Shown in pieces: positions 62,818 to 64,000 of a stretch of 64,000 nt of DNA (its first letter is position 1; the number at the start of each line of letters is the position of its first letter). Made by a program: the position numbers and the translations under genes. The DNA comes from Lepas anatifera (Eukaryota > Arthropoda > Thecostraca > Lepadidae). The notes beneath the pieces were generated by a model. That model searched no databases and had not been told where the DNA came from. It was given only the letters and a program-made list of their open reading frames with translations. The stretch covers positions 901,501 through 965,500 of the forward strand of contig JAOTON010001526.1 in the NCBI GenBank assembly GCA_034440635.1, written 5' to 3'.

Positions 62818-63005
62818 TTAAATACGTCCCCACAGAAAATAAATTGCTGAAGTGCCTCTAGATGACCGACCAATCTCTCGGAAGTATCGGGTCAAAATGG
62901 AAATCAGCTTTATTCCTGGGAATTAGCTGAGAACTCCCGTTGCTCAAGCACTTCCTCCGAGTTTTGTCTAAGCCACAGCTTTCGAAATTTGCTAGTGCTA
63001 TTTAA

Positions 63006-64000
63006 CCCTCGCTTCACCGGGGGGGCCATCGATGGCCCCCTAAGGTTTTTCCGGGATAGCCGAAAAACGACGAGGCGCAGCACCGCGGTTGAGGACTCTA
63101 CCTCTCACTGCAACATTTCCCCATCATCCCTGAAATTTTTTACCCCGGGTCACCCAAGGTCAAGTCACCAGACGAGGTCAACCAAGGTCACCTCACTTCA
63201 CCTTTAGAGCTCTGTAAGAGCTACATTTCAAACTCGATCGATTTGAAACTTCCTACACTTCATAAACCCTCCAGGGTCTACAAGGTGTATATCCGGGATT
63301 TTTCGATTTCGTGCCCTGAGGTCAGGTCACGAGGCGACCTCTCCCATTGGAAAAGCATGGGGAAAAGCTATTTCATGATATAAAACCCACAAAAATGATT
63401 GCAAATACTCAGACTGCTCAGAACAACGTTTTTGGACACCCTTTCACGGATCCCAGGGGTCATATTTGCCCTTTGACTTTTCCAAGGTCATCCAAGGTCA
63501 CCAGAGGTCAAAAACAGTATTTTGACAATAACTTTTGACCTAATTGAGCTAGAGCGGTGAAACAAACACCATCGTGTTTGTCTTGTCACTGGCTTTCATT
63601 TGATATACGGCAAGGTCACTTTTTGACCTTTCGTGACCTCAGGTCATATTAGGTCACGAGGTGACCTCTGGCGGTCAAACCACTGGCGGGAGGTCTTTAC
63701 GTTCCACATAGCGGAAAAAGTACTGGCAATTTGCTATCAAATGTACTTTACCAGGCCTCAATAGCTCTAATGACATAAGAGTTATGCCCAGTTTGCTTAA
63801 TCATTGCATATTTGAGTGAAAATAGCCGATCTTGACCTAATTTGACCTCTGGAGGTCAAACCATTGACCTGAGCACTAAAACATGCGAAGTAATTTCTTA
63901 CTGAATTCACGCGAGCTTTCTATTGCACTTTGCAGATTTGCGCTAACGCCCATATTTTCGGAGTTAGAGGGGGGGCCATCGATGGCCCCCGGTGGGGCGA
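63006..64000 (-). mobile_element. GGTCA-rich TTAA element B2, copy 2, reaching the window end
   Basis: Left end CCCTCGCTTCACCGGGGGGG after TTAA (63002-63005). The sequence follows 33395-32373 in reverse for its whole length. The window stops at GGTGGGGCGA, where the first copy needs only a few more bases to its TTAA, so the element is almost complete. Many AGGTCA/TGACCT hexamers. Confidence 0.92.

Noticed and set aside
62361..62826. 5-bp ATACG duplication as the true target duplication of MITE A copy 5
   Set aside because: All five copies agree on TTAA at both ends; ATACG flanks only this copy and can be explained by a chance palindrome at the target.

Overview
The window is nuclear DNA of an invertebrate animal, probably an arthropod and plausibly a crustacean. 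This is inferred from spliced metazoan genes with GT-AG introns, GC-rich coding exons in AT-richer surroundings, and a mix of LINEs, tRNA-derived SINEs and at least seven kinds of terminal-inverted-repeat DNA elements. No operons, CRISPR arrays or prokaryotic signals were seen.

Two conserved host genes can be reconstructed. On the minus strand at the left edge lie the first two coding exons of CDK5 (3181-3145 and 1693-1605); the rest of that gene runs off the window. On the plus strand, 32077-43575 holds a complete ten-exon PINK1 gene (mitochondrial ubiquitin kinase, 569 codons). All nine introns are GT-AG with consistent phases, and the ATP lysine, HRD, DFG and C-terminal extension are all readable. 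The GC-rich stretch 31380-32076 is its probable promoter and 5' UTR.

The rest is layered mobile DNA. In 9236-20435 an open reading frame of an uncharacterised conserved family is cut by a 10.4-kb element (9491-19922) with 28-bp inverted termini and a TTAA duplication; joining the two sides restores the frame. That element carries a decayed P/THAP9-like transposase, a 5'-truncated LINE with an open 713-codon frame, and nested small elements. From 20560 to 31380 there are MITEs, SINEs and GGTCA-rich repeats. Right of PINK1 is a 3.2-kb Transib-like element (45255-48458). Then comes a SINE broken by a hAT-like element (50538-53987), which is itself invaded by a TA-flanked element, with a TTAA MITE in the same SINE. 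Further on are a 29-bp minisatellite (56290-57555), a foldback element and more MITEs.

The most unusual signal is inside PINK1. Several introns carry tandem repeats that are copies of their own splice boundaries: eleven decoy acceptors before exon 2, decoy donors after exons 4 and 5, and an acceptor-proximal repeat before exon 7. A LINE sits exactly at the exon 6 donor. A second notable signal is a set of TTAA-flanked repeats packed with AGGTCA half-sites (the nuclear-receptor core motif), one of them in PINK1 intron 1.
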